A DNA stretch of 64,000 bases from Bacillus chungangensis (GTDB lineage Bacteria > Bacillota > Bacilli > Bacillales > Bacillaceae_C), in NCBI RefSeq assembly GCF_030812995.1, contig NZ_JAUSTT010000008.1, positions 111,796 through 175,795 of the forward strand, given 5' to 3'. The position numbers were made by a program, and so were the translations under genes. This document shows positions 26,401-35,248 of the stretch, piece by piece; within the stretch, counting starts at the first letter, position 1; every line of letters begins with the position of its first letter. The notes under the pieces are model-generated. The model was given only the letters and a program-made list of their open reading frames with translations. It ran no database searches and was not told the DNA's origin.

Positions 26401-29400
26401 TTATTGTGCAAGTGCTTCCGTCTCTTCCATTCTCACTGAAACAAGCTTAGAGACGCCAGATTCCTGCATCGTCACGCCATATAACACATCTGCTTCCTCC
26501 ATCGTTCCCTTTCGATGAGTAATAACAATAAATTGTGTTTCCTTGCTAAATTGCTTTAAATATTGACTAAAGCGATAAACATTCGCTTCATCCAATGCCG
26601 CTTCTACTTCATCTAACACACAAAAAGGAACAGGACGAACTCTTAAAATTGCAAATAAAAGTGCAATCGCCGTCAAAGCTCGTTCTCCACCAGACAATAA
26701 ACTGAGGTTTTGCAGCTTCTTGCCAGGAGGCTGTGCGACAATCTCTATCCCAGTGTGTAAAAGATCCGAAGCATCTGTCAGTCTGAGCTCGGCTCGGCCT
26801 CCTCCAAATAAAGATTGAAAGACAGATTCGAACTGATCGCGAATCGCTGAAAAAGAAGCGTCAAAACGTTTGATCATTTCTTCATCCATTTCAGCGATAA
26901 TCTCAAAGAGCGTCTTTTTTGCTTCTAAAAGATCGTTTTGCTGTTCCTGCAAAAATTGATGGCGTTCTGATACGCGCTCGTACTCTTCAATAGCTCCGAG
27001 ATTAACGGTTCCAAGTTCCTCTAATGCTCGTTTAATAAATGTTACTTTTTTTCTTGCTTCTTCTGCTGATACGGTAAGTGGGTATGCTGTCTTAGCTGCT
27101 TCATATGTAAGGGTGTATGCTTCACGCAAAAATTGAAGTCGGTTTTCCAATTCTAAATCTAAACGATTTAATTGAATTTCCTCTTCTTTAACAGTCTCTG
27201 CTATTGTGCGCTGGTTTCTTTTTAACTGTTTTAAATGTATATTCTTATCATCGATATGCTGTTGCAGCTTCAAACGTTTCTCGCGATGGTTGACAATTTG
27301 CGCCTGCAGCTCTTTTTTTGCTTGCAGCTTATTTTCAGCAGCTTGCTCAAGTTCATTTTCTCCTGAATGCTGATCAGTCATTTCTGTCTGCAGCCAATGA
27401 AGCTCTTCTGCAAGTATTGTTTTCCGCTTGGAAACATCTTGCCACTCCCGTTCGGCACGCTCTAACTGTTCTTGAAGTGAAAGCAATTGTTCTGTTTTTA
27501 CAGCTGCTTTTGCTTTAAGGTCGCTCATTTCTGACTGCAATGCTTCTTTTGTCTGTCTCCCATGTTTTTTCTCATACTGCAATTCTTCTATTCTCTCTTC
27601 GCATGTACGGAGGGTTTCTTTCCCTTCTTTTGCCTTCTGTTGGAGCTCTTTTATTCGTGTCTCTATTTTTGTTTTTTCAGTTGTTAAGTCTGACTTTTCA
27701 TAATCATACATTTGTAAGCGATCTGCAGCATTTTTTGCTTCCATTTCCACTTCTCTTTGTTTGGCTTTCACTTCGTGCTCTCTTAAACGAAGTGCTTCTC
27801 CTTGCTCTCTCAATTCTTCCAAAGTATTTTCCTGCTGTTTGATCTCTTGTTGCATCTTAAATACTTCTTCCTCAAGCTGGCTTGTCTTTGTCTCCATTCC
27901 TTTTATTTTGTCCTTTAATGCTGCAAGTTCATTTTTTCTTCCCAACAATGACGAATTCCGTTTCTTGGATGCACCGCCTGTCATAGAGCCGCCTGGATTC
28001 ACGACATCTCCTTCTAATGTTACAATGCGATAGCGGTATTGGAGCAAGTTTGCCAGCTCGTTTGCACCACTTAAATTTTGAGCAATCACAATATTTCCAA
28101 GCAAATGTCTCATAACGGGAGCATATTTTTCATCATAGTGCAAAAGGGACGAAGCAATATCTACAAATGCAGGATGTGCTTGTAATTGCGTTAACTGTAT
28201 GTAAGGAATGCTTTTTGCTTTTAGAACGTTTAAAGGTAAGAAGGTCGCTCGTCCATATTGATGCTTTTTTAAGAAAGCTATCGCTTGACGTGCATCTGCT
28301 TCTGTTTCAACTACAATGTGCTGCATCGCATTTCCCAACGTTGTTTCTATTGCCATTTCGTATTTGCTCGGAACATGAATAAGCTCAGCAACCGCCCCTT
28401 CTATACCAGACAAAAGCTGTCTTCTTGCTTTTAATACCTCTCGTGCTCCTTGATAAAAACCGGTATAATCTTCTTCCATTTCTGCCAATGTGTCTTTCCT
28501 TGATCGTGCTTGCTGTACATATTGGCGGGCTTTATCAAGGTCTCTTTTTAATTGTGTTTCATGCTGTTGGCAAACTGATAGCTGCTTTTTCGTGTCATGG
28601 TAAAGAGAGACTTGGTTTTCAATTTTTGTGCGCAGGCCAATTAGCTCATTTTCAATCTTTTTCTTTTCGCTTATCAATCTTGTACGCTGTTCAAGCCATT
28701 TTTCATGGTCATGATCAAGTCTTTCGCTTCTGATTGCTTGTTGCTGCAATTGTTTTTCCAAATAGTGTTTTTCATTATTTGCGCTTGCTTGTTTGTTCAT
28801 AAGCTGAATGTAGTCGCTTTTTAAAGATTCAATAATCTCTTCTACATCTTCATTAACAAGCTCCAATTGTTTGCTTTTATCAGCTATTTGCTGCTTTATT
28901 CTCTTCGCTTCCTCCTGATGACCTGCTAACTCCAGTTTATAACGCTTTATTTCTTCTTGAAGCTGTTTCATTTTATCGGACATTTCCTGGAGTGTTTGGG
29001 TTAATTGGTCTTGATTTTGAGAAGCGTGCTTTTTTCTTTCTTTAAGTACTTGTTTGCGTCCTTCTACTTTTTCTAATTCTTCGGAAGTGAGCAGCAACTT
29101 ATTTTGCAGTGTTCCCGTTTCCTCTTCTATCATACTGAGTTGCGTGCGCAATGTTTCGATTTCAAGTTCTTTCTTTTGTATTTGCGTAGTTGTTTCTATT
29201 TCTTCATCTTGATGACGTTCAAGCTGGTGTTTAAGCTGTTCCCATTTTTTATGTAGATCTTCAATGTCGTAAACAGTGATGGATACTTCAAAAGCTTCCA
29301 GTTCCTCTTTTTTTTCTAAATAATCTTTCGCCATTGATGCTTGGATCTTTAAAGGCTCTACTTGGGAGGATAGCTCATGAAGGATGTCATTGACACGGTG

Positions 29401-29964
29401 TAAATTTTCTTCCGTTTCAAATAGTTTCAATTCCGCCTTTTTTTTACGTGTCTTATATTTCAACACCCCTGCAGCCTCTTCGAAAATAGTACGGCGATCC
29501 TCTGCTTTACTATTTAAAATTTCCTCAACTTTCCCTTGACTAATAATTGAAAATGCTTCTCTTCCAAGACCAGAATCCATAAAAAGCTCGACAATTTCTT
29601 TTAATCTACAAGGCTGTTTATTAATGAAAAATTCGCTCTCTCCATTGCGAAATACCCTTCTTGTCACACTTACTTCACTATAATCAATCGGCAAGAGAGC
29701 ATCCTCATTGTCTAATGTCAATGTTACTTCTGCAACATTAAGGGGCTTGCGGGAATCGCTACCAGCAAAAATAATATCCTCCATCTTACCGCCGCGAATC
29801 GATTTAACAGATTGCTCCCCTAATACCCAACGGATTGCATCTGTAATATTACTTTTTCCACTGCCATTAGGGCCTACTACGGCAGTTACACCAGGAACAA
29901 ATTCGATTGCAGCTCTTTCAGCGAAGGATTTAAAACCAAGCACATCTATTCGTTTAAGGAACAT
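26401..29964 (-). CDS. smc: Chromosome segregation ATPase Smc
   Basis: Smc is the condensin ATPase that organises and segregates the chromosome with ScpA and ScpB. The 1187-residue protein has the N-terminal Walker A GPNGSGKSN (31-39), about 300 residues of coiled coil, a hinge at about 500-660 (MTGGASKKRNSSLLGR marks its end), the return coiled coil, and the C-terminal ABC signature LLSGGERALTAIALLF with Walker B PFCVLDEVEAALDEAN. The start ATG at 29964 has GGGGG upstream; the longer frame to 30027 is not supported. It stands between rnc and ftsY as in B. subtilis. Confidence 0.98.
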   Translation of the reverse strand: MFLKRIDVLGFKSFAERAAIEFVPGVTAVVGPNGSGKSNITDAIRWVLGEQSVKSIRGGKMEDIIFAGSDSRKPLNVAEVTLTLDNEDALLPIDYSEVSVTRRVFRNGESEFFINKQPCRLKEIVELFMDSGLGREAFSIISQGKVEEILNSKAEDRRTIFEEAAGVLKYKTRKKKAELKLFETEENLHRVNDILHELSSQVEPLKIQASMAKDYLEKKEELEAFEVSITVYDIEDLHKKWEQLKHQLERHQDEEIETTTQIQKKELEIETLRTQLSMIEEETGTLQNKLLLTSEELEKVEGRKQVLKERKKHASQNQDQLTQTLQEMSDKMKQLQEEIKRYKLELAGHQEEAKRIKQQIADKSKQLELVNEDVEEIIESLKSDYIQLMNKQASANNEKHYLEKQLQQQAIRSERLDHDHEKWLEQRTRLISEKKKIENELIGLRTKIENQVSLYHDTKKQLSVCQQHETQLKRDLDKARQYVQQARSRKDTLAEMEEDYTGFYQGAREVLKARRQLLSGIEGAVAELIHVPSKYEMAIETTLGNAMQHIVVETEADARQAIAFLKKHQYGRATFLPLNVLKAKSIPYIQLTQLQAHPAFVDIASSLLHYDEKYAPVMRHLLGNIVIAQNLSGANELANLLQYRYRIVTLEGDVVNPGGSMTGGASKKRNSSLLGRKNELAALKDKIKGMETKTSQLEEEVFKMQQEIKQQENTLEELREQGEALRLREHEVKAKQREVEMEAKNAADRLQMYDYEKSDLTTEKTKIETRIKELQQKAKEGKETLRTCEERIEELQYEKKHGRQTKEALQSEMSDLKAKAAVKTEQLLSLQEQLERAEREWQDVSKRKTILAEELHWLQTEMTDQHSGENELEQAAENKLQAKKELQAQIVNHREKRLKLQQHIDDKNIHLKQLKRNQRTIAETVKEEEIQLNRLDLELENRLQFLREAYTLTYEAAKTAYPLTVSAEEARKKVTFIKRALEELGTVNLGAIEEYERVSERHQFLQEQQNDLLEAKKTLFEIIAEMDEEMIKRFDASFSAIRDQFESVFQSLFGGGRAELRLTDASDLLHTGIEIVAQPPGKKLQNLSLLSGGERALTAIALLFAILRVRPVPFCVLDEVEAALDEANVYRFSQYLKQFSKETQFIVITHRKGTMEEADVLYGVTMQESGVSKLVSVRMEETEALAQ

Positions 29965-30058
29965 AAGATTGCCCCCTTTTTCAGTAATCTCTTGAGTCGA
30001 TTTTATTAAGTAGGTGTCTAGGTACAATCCTACCTTCCCGCTAGTACTCTTTTCACTT

Positions 30059-30799
30059 TTATGATTGATCTTTTAGCTTTCCTAGCGCCATTTGAGCTGC
30101 GTGCTGCTCTGCTTCCTTTTTCGATCTGCCAGAGCCGTTCCCTAACACATGTCCATTTAAGGATACTTGGGAAACAAACTCACGGCTATGCGCTGGACCC
30201 CGTTCATCTAAAATTGTATATTCCAATAGTCCTGTCGCCTCTCTTTGCACGTGCTCCTGCAATTGACTCTTAAAATCCATCACATGAGAAAAAGCACCGG
30301 CATTGATTTTCGGGAAGACAATTTTTTCTAAAAAGATGACCGCTTCGTCCAATCCTTGATCTAAATATAGTGCTCCAATAAAGGCTTCAAACACATCAGC
30401 AAGCAAAGCTGGACGCATTCTTCCGCCAGTCATCTCCTCTCCTTTGCCCAGCAGAATATAGTTGCCAAATTCCAACTCATTTGCAAAGGTTACGAGCGAA
30501 GGTTCACAAACAATCGCAGCTCGCAATTTCGTGAGTTCTCCTTCAGACATAAGAGGATACTTTTTAAATAAATATTTTGAAACGATCACTTCTAATACGG
30601 CATCGCCTAGAAATTCTAAGCGCTCATTGTCTTCGTGTGGTTTTTTTCGATGCTCATTCACATAAGATGAATGTGTAAAAGCCTGTTTTAGCAAGGAGAT
30701 ATTATGAAAGAAAATCCCCATTTTTTGCTGAAGCTCTTTGAACTTTTCTTCTTTTTTCATATAATATTTTTTTTCTTTCCGTTTGTACGGTTTACTCAT
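30059..30799 (-). CDS. rnc: Ribonuclease III
   Basis: RNase III cleaves double-stranded RNA in rRNA processing, scRNA maturation and antisense regulation. The 246-residue protein has the catalytic signature [16 protein letters not shown] (about 58-73), a second acidic site in [16 protein letters not shown] and a C-terminal double-stranded-RNA-binding domain ending [20 protein letters not shown]. The ATG at 30799 follows GGTGGGAG. It is the first gene of rnc-smc-ftsY; acpP upstream is separated by a terminator and the repeat region. Confidence 0.97.
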   Translation of the reverse strand: MSKPYKRKEKKYYMKKEEKFKELQQKMGIFFHNISLLKQAFTHSSYVNEHRKKPHEDNERLEFLGDAVLEVIVSKYLFKKYPLMSEGELTKLRAAIVCEPSLVTFANELEFGNYILLGKGEEMTGGRMRPALLADVFEAFIGALYLDQGLDEAVIFLEKIVFPKINAGAFSHVMDFKSQLQEHVQREATGLLEYTILDERGPAHSREFVSQVSLNGHVLGNGSGRSKKEAEQHAAQMALGKLKDQS

Positions 30800-30979
30800 G
30801 GGATCTCCCACCTTGATTAAGTTTTCATTTTAGACTGTGAAATAATAAGAAAAGAGGCAAGGGCCCATGTCTGTAGTGATTAATGTCCCTCCCCTATGCA
30901 GTGGATATGCTCCTAAGTCTCTTATCCCAAGTTTATAAAAAAATGGCGCTCAGTGCAAAACCTTCTTCGTATTTATTCC
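30800..30979. other. Leader of rnc, nothing recognised
   Basis: The rnc-acpP gap is 646 bases. This leftmost part has no gene. I see no consensus promoter, although rnc expression must start between here and the acpP terminator, unless it relies on read-through. Confidence 0.4.
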
Positions 30980-31395
30980 ACATCCAACTAATTTTAAAGT
31001 GAAACTTCCAGCAGTGGGGGTTTTTTTCTCATCCCCACTGATAAGAAGTAGAACAAAGGCTAAGATCGTAGGCGTCCTCGAAAAAGGAAACTGCTTTTTC
31101 TTCGTGCGATGCTGATTCAAGAAGCTTTCCTTATCCTATCGGCCCGAACCAATCGGACATTGACTTTCAGTTATCCCCCACCTAGCGCTTCTGATTCCTC
31201 TTATTCCCCGAGGTGGGGGTCTTGACTCGCCAGTTAGATGTGGGATGAATATTTAACCAAACAGATAGATAAGGAAAGCTTCTTCAAATCAACATTGCAA
31301 GAAGGAAAAGGGGCTTTTTTTCAAGAATGGTGCGTTCCTAGCTTGACGTCCCTAATATAAGAAAGACCCCGATGCGGAAGTTTTCACTTTTTAGA
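30980..31395. repeat. Composite dispersed repeat, copy between rnc and acpP
   Basis: The plus-oriented unit (about 30994-31246) has the left end AAAGTGAAACTTCC, then GTGGGGG...CCCCAC, GAACAAAGGCTAAGATCG, a central stem module (31084-31145), CGGCCCGAACCAATCGGACA and the right end CCAGTTAGATGTGGGAT. It is followed by an inverted piece of the same central module (31266-31310) and an inverted left end (31364-31392, read AAAAGTGAAAACTTCCGC on the minus strand). The whole is therefore a partly palindromic head-to-head composite. It has no coding capacity. Confidence 0.8.
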
Positions 31396-31426
31396 ACATA
31401 AAAGTCCCGTTTTAGTTAAACGGGAC
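31396..31426 (-). terminator. Intrinsic terminator of the fapR-acpP lipid operon
   Basis: GTCCCGTTT (31404-31412) and AAACGGGAC (31418-31426) form a perfect 9-bp stem with a 5-base loop followed by TTTTATGTT on the minus strand, about 20 bases after acpP. Confidence 0.88.
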
Positions 31427-31445
31427 ATGCTGTTCTTGCTAACGA

Positions 31446-31679
31446 TTATGCTTTGCTTTCTATGTAATTCACAGCATCGCCTACTGTCGCAATTTTCTCA
31501 GCATCGTCATCAGAAATCTCCATTTCAAACTCATCTTCTAGTTCCATCACTAGCTCGACAACATCTAATGAATCTGCACCAAGATCGTCTTTAAAAGAAG
31601 CTTCCAATGTAACTTTACCTTCATCAACACCGAGGCGATCCACAATAATTTTTGTTACTCTTTCTAATACATCAGCCAT
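31446..31679 (-). CDS. acpP: Acyl carrier protein
   Basis: ACP carries the growing fatty acyl chain on a 4'-phosphopantetheine arm. The 77-residue acidic protein has the attachment site Ser37 in [12 protein letters not shown]. The ATG at 31679 follows GGAGGTG; a GTG nine bases upstream is part of that site. It is the last gene of fapR-plsX-fabD-fabG-acpP. Confidence 0.98.
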   Translation of the reverse strand: MADVLERVTKIIVDRLGVDEGKVTLEASFKDDLGADSLDVVELVMELEDEFEMEISDDDAEKIATVGDAVNYIESKA

Positions 31680-31776
31680 TTGATTCACCTCCCCTCAAGC
31701 CATTATAGAATATTTTCTCCTAATAATACATAAGGAAATGCAATTCAGGCAAAAAATGCAGCGTTTTTTCTTACAT

Positions 31777-32520
31777 TTACATAACCATGCCACCATCTAC
31801 ATGAAGCGTCTGGCCAGTCATATAGCTCGCATCATCAGATGCAAGGAAAACAACTACTTTCGCAATATCTTTCGGCTTTCCTAAATAACCAAGTGGAATT
31901 TGTTTTAACATGTCTGCTTTTAAGTCTTCTGTCAATTTGTCTGTCATATCAGTTGCAATAAAACCTGGTGCTACAGCATTCACAGTAATTCCTCTAGAAG
32001 CTAATTCTTTAGCAGCCGTCTTCGTGAAGCCGATCACACCTGCTTTGGCAGCAACATAGTTTGCCTGTCCAGGATTGCCGCTGACTCCAACGATCGAAGA
32101 AATATTAATAATGCTGCCTGATCTTTGTTTCATCATCTGGCGCACTACTGCTTTTGTACACAAGAAAACACCTTTCAAATTCGTATTCATGACAGCATCC
32201 CAATCTTCTTCTTTCATACGCATTAACAGGTTGTCCTTCGTAATTCCTGCATTATTGACAAGAATATCTAGCTTATTAAAATGTGAAATGGCTGCTTTTA
32301 CCATTGCCTGTACAGATTCTTGATCAGAGACATCTCCTTGAAGTACGATTGCTTCCTGCCCTATTTCCCGTATTTCGTCCGCTACAGCTTCCGCTTTTTC
32401 TTTGCTGCCGGCATAATTAATAGCAACATGTGCGCCTTGTCGAGCAAACTCTAAAGCGATTTCGCGGCCGATTCCCCTAGATCCTCCTGTTACAAATGCA
32501 ACTTTTCCTTTAAGCTTCAT
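31777..32520 (-). CDS. fabG: 3-oxoacyl-[acyl-carrier-protein] reductase FabG
   Basis: FabG performs the NADPH-dependent ketoreduction of fatty acid elongation. The 247-residue short-chain dehydrogenase has the cofactor loop TGGSRGIG (11-18), NNAG at 89-92 and the catalytic triad Ser142, Tyr155, Lys159 in the [11 protein letters not shown] context. It overlaps fabD by 4 bases. Confidence 0.98.
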   Translation of the reverse strand: MKLKGKVAFVTGGSRGIGREIALEFARQGAHVAINYAGSKEKAEAVADEIREIGQEAIVLQGDVSDQESVQAMVKAAISHFNKLDILVNNAGITKDNLLMRMKEEDWDAVMNTNLKGVFLCTKAVVRQMMKQRSGSIINISSIVGVSGNPGQANYVAAKAGVIGFTKTAAKELASRGITVNAVAPGFIATDMTDKLTEDLKADMLKQIPLGYLGKPKDIAKVVVFLASDDASYMTGQTLHVDGGMVM

Positions 32521-33464
32521 TGTTTCACCTCCTGTAATGCTTTGGCGACTTCATTGCAACTCTCTATGTCCTGAACAGCAAAAGTTTGAACTTGGCGATT
32601 GATTTTTTTAATTAATCCAGAAAGTACTTTCCCAGGGCCAATTTCAATAAATGTGTCTACCCCTAATGAAAGCATCTTCTCTATCGAGTCTTCCCAAAGA
32701 ACGGGAGAATAAAGCTGTTCGACTAATTTCTTTTTAATCTCCGAAGCACTTGTCATTTCATTTGCGGTGACATTAGATATAACTGGTATTTTTGTATCAG
32801 TTATAGATATTTTTTCTAAAATAGCTGCAAGTTTTTCAGCTGCCGGTTTCATCAACACAGAATGAAAAGGACCGCTTACTTGGAGAGGCAAAACTCTTTT
32901 TGCTCCGTGCTCTTTTGCAAGCACTCCCGCTTTTTCAACACCCGCTTTCGTCCCAGAGATGACAATCTGCCCCGGGCAATTTAAATTTGCAAGCTGAACA
33001 GCATCGCCGGCTTTTGTTATCTCGTCTGTGATCGATTGCAAGGCTTCACGGCCCATTCCTAAAATTGCTGCCATCGTTCCTTCTCCGTTAGGAACTGCCT
33101 CTTCCATAAATTGTCCTCTTTTATGAACAGTATAAAGAGCCTCTTCAAATGACATGCTTCCGCTGGCAACAAGTGCGGTATATTCTCCTAAACTATGACC
33201 AGCAGTGTAGTCAGCATGGACGCCTGCTTCTCGCAGACATTGTAAAATGGCAATGCTCGTTGTAAGCAGCGCTGGTTGTGCATTTGTTGTTAGCGTCAAT
33301 TCTGATTGCGGACCATCTTTAATAATGGAAGACAATGGATATTCCAATGTTTCGTCTGCTTTTGTAAAGATTGCTTTTGCCTGTTCGTTCGCTTCAGACA
33401 CTGACTGCCCCATTCCTACTTTTTGTGAACCTTGTCCTGGAAACACAAAGGCTATTTTTGACAA
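32517..33464 (-). CDS. fabD: Malonyl-CoA:ACP transacylase FabD
   Basis: FabD loads malonyl groups onto ACP. The 315-residue protein has FPGQGSQ near the start, the nucleophile Ser91 in [11 protein letters not shown], and [10 protein letters not shown] with the catalytic His near 200. Translation starts at a TTG (33464) five bases after GGAGGGAG, matching the usual [14 protein letters not shown]-terminus. It lies 14 bases after plsX. Confidence 0.97.
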   Translation of the reverse strand: MSKIAFVFPGQGSQKVGMGQSVSEANEQAKAIFTKADETLEYPLSSIIKDGPQSELTLTTNAQPALLTTSIAILQCLREAGVHADYTAGHSLGEYTALVASGSMSFEEALYTVHKRGQFMEEAVPNGEGTMAAILGMGREALQSITDEITKAGDAVQLANLNCPGQIVISGTKAGVEKAGVLAKEHGAKRVLPLQVSGPFHSVLMKPAAEKLAAILEKISITDTKIPVISNVTANEMTSASEIKKKLVEQLYSPVLWEDSIEKMLSLGVDTFIEIGPGKVLSGLIKKINRQVQTFAVQDIESCNEVAKALQEVKQ

Positions 33465-33478
33465 CTGAACTCCCTCCT

Positions 33479-34486
33479 TTATTCCGCTGTTTCTGTCTTA
33501 TCTTGTAATGTTGCAATGGCTTTCTGAATCGTATTTGGAACATCATGATTTACCATATCTCGCGCTTGACGAATAGCATTAAAAATTGCATTGGCATTAG
33601 ATGAACCATGTGCTTTAATAACTGGCGAACGAATGCCAAATAAACCAGCACCGCCATATTCTGTATAATCCATCAGGTGGCGAAGATCAACTAAGTCAGA
33701 CTTCACAAGACCTGCTGCTACTTTATTTTTAAGATTACTAGTAAAGACTGATTTCAACATTGCAAAGATGGTAGAAGCTGTTCCTTCCATCGTTTTTAAT
33801 ACCATATTACCAGTAAACCCGTCCGTTACAACGACATCGGCAACACATTCTAGCAAATCTCTGGCCTCAACATTGCCTATAAAGTGAATGTCTGTTTTTT
33901 CCAACAAGTCATATGCTCTTTTCGTCAGTTCGTTGCCCTTTTTTTTCTCTGTCCCAATATTTAACAGTCCTATTCGAGGTTTATCAATACCTCTTACTTT
34001 TTCTGCATAAATAGAACCCATAATTGCATACTGCAAAAGATGTTCCGGTTTTGCATCAGCATTTGCACCTAAATCAAGCATTAAAAATCCCTTGCCATTT
34101 GCAGTCGGCAGTGTTGGTGCTAACGCGGGACGCTCAATTCCTTTAATGCGGCCAACAATAAATAAACCAGCAGCCATTAGAGCACCTGTGTTGCCAGCGG
34201 AAATACAAGCGTCTGCCTCTCCATCAGCAACTGCTTTGGCCATTAAAACCATCGAAGCCTGCTTTTTTCTTTTAATGGCACGCACTGGTTCATCTGTTGC
34301 TTCAATCAGTTCATCCGTATGAACAATTTGGACACGATCATTCGTTTCTAAAAATGGTGTAATAGCATCTTTTCTTCCAAAAAGTACTGCCTCTATGTCA
34401 GGAAATGCTTTTATCGCACGGTTCACACCTAAAATTACTTCTTTTGGTGCGTGGTCACCGCCCATTGCATCGATAGCTAACTTCAT
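33479..34486 (-). CDS. plsX: Phosphate acyltransferase PlsX
   Basis: PlsX converts acyl-ACP to acyl-phosphate, the donor for glycerol-phosphate acylation by PlsY. The 335-residue protein has the family marks [11 protein letters not shown] (9-19), [33 protein letters not shown] and [14 protein letters not shown]. The ATG overlaps the fapR stop (ATGA), so synthesis of the regulator and of the enzyme are linked. Confidence 0.97.
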   Translation of the reverse strand: MKLAIDAMGGDHAPKEVILGVNRAIKAFPDIEAVLFGRKDAITPFLETNDRVQIVHTDELIEATDEPVRAIKRKKQASMVLMAKAVADGEADACISAGNTGALMAAGLFIVGRIKGIERPALAPTLPTANGKGFLMLDLGANADAKPEHLLQYAIMGSIYAEKVRGIDKPRIGLLNIGTEKKKGNELTKRAYDLLEKTDIHFIGNVEARDLLECVADVVVTDGFTGNMVLKTMEGTASTIFAMLKSVFTSNLKNKVAAGLVKSDLVDLRHLMDYTEYGGAGLFGIRSPVIKAHGSSNANAIFNAIRQARDMVNHDVPNTIQKAIATLQDKTETAE

Positions 34487-35067
34487 TCGGACTCATCCTT
34501 TGCTGTTAAATTGGAACGATACATGTCAAATTCACCTTTAAAAACGACTTCTTTTCCAACATAGCTGTGAACGATCACAGTGGTGCGGCCTTTACTGCGA
34601 TTGTTTTCAACAACTTTTGCTTTAGCAATAACCCTTTCCCCTTCCTTAACAGAGCGAGTAAACTGTATTTGTGCTTTCCTCGTCAGTGCCAAATCATCTT
34701 TTATAACAGCAACAGCCAGAGAATTAGCCTGAGCAAATAAATGATGGCCGCGCGCTATTGAATTACGTTTAAAAACATTTTCCTTTTTAATATCAAAAAT
34801 GGAGATCGCGCTTTTATCTAGATCAATATCGATAATTTCGCCAATGACCTCATCGATCGGAAGTGCTTTTACCTGATCAGTAAAACGCTTTTCTGCAACC
34901 GTCTTAATACGTTCACGCAGTTCAGGAATTGCAAGTTCCATTCGATCAAGACGGATAGTCTGTACACTAACTCGAAAAATTTCTGCCAGTTCTTCGTCTG
35001 TAATAAAAGGATTGTCCATTATTGTTTCTTGCAACTGTTTTTGACGTTCTTTTTTCGTCGTTCTCAT
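34483..35067 (-). CDS. fapR: Transcriptional repressor of lipid synthesis FapR
   Basis: FapR represses fatty acid and phospholipid genes and is released by malonyl-CoA. The 194-residue protein has an N-terminal helix-turn-helix ([22 protein letters not shown], about 20-41), a linker helix and a C-terminal hot-dog thioesterase-like effector domain (from about 70; [18 protein letters not shown] near 103-120). It is first in its own operon and a 17-bp FapR-type palindrome overlaps its promoter, so autoregulation is expected. Confidence 0.97.
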   Translation of the reverse strand: MRTTKKERQKQLQETIMDNPFITDEELAEIFRVSVQTIRLDRMELAIPELRERIKTVAEKRFTDQVKALPIDEVIGEIIDIDLDKSAISIFDIKKENVFKRNSIARGHHLFAQANSLAVAVIKDDLALTRKAQIQFTRSVKEGERVIAKAKVVENNRSKGRTTVIVHSYVGKEVVFKGEFDMYRSNLTAKDESE

Positions 35068-35094
35068 TTCCCCACACCATCCATGTCTGTGATA

Positions 35095-35111
35095 CTAGGA
35101 CTTGGTACTAG
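35095..35111 (-). promoter_or_regulatory. FapR operator overlapping the fapR transcription start
   Basis: On the minus strand CTAGTACC, AAGTC, CTAG forms an imperfect 17-bp palindrome of the known FapR-box type (TAGTACC-centred inverted repeat). It begins four bases after the -10 and therefore covers the transcription start and would block initiation. Confidence 0.7.
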
Positions 35112-35115
35112 TAGT

Positions 35116-35144
35116 AGTATATAAAAAAAAGATGCTTCTGGCAA
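35116..35144 (-). promoter_or_regulatory. Sigma-A promoter of the fapR operon
   Basis: TTGCCA (35139-35144), exactly 17 bases, TATACT (35116-35121) on the minus strand. The -35 lies in the recG terminator stem-loop and the spacer contains the terminator's T run. Confidence 0.75.
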
Positions 35145-35151
35145 GCATCTT
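35123..35151 (-). terminator. Intrinsic terminator of sdaAB-sdaAA-recG
   Basis: AAGATGCTT and AAGCATCTT (9-bp perfect stem, 35129-35151) with a 5-base loop are followed by eight T residues in all on the minus strand. It overlaps the fapR promoter. Confidence 0.85.
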
Positions 35152-35248
35152 ACCGAAGCAAAAGGACTAAAAACGGACTTCCAAGAAAGGGTTTAACCTT
35201 CAGGGCATTAAGAGCGAGTTCTCAGCTAATAATAACTAGTTTTGATCA

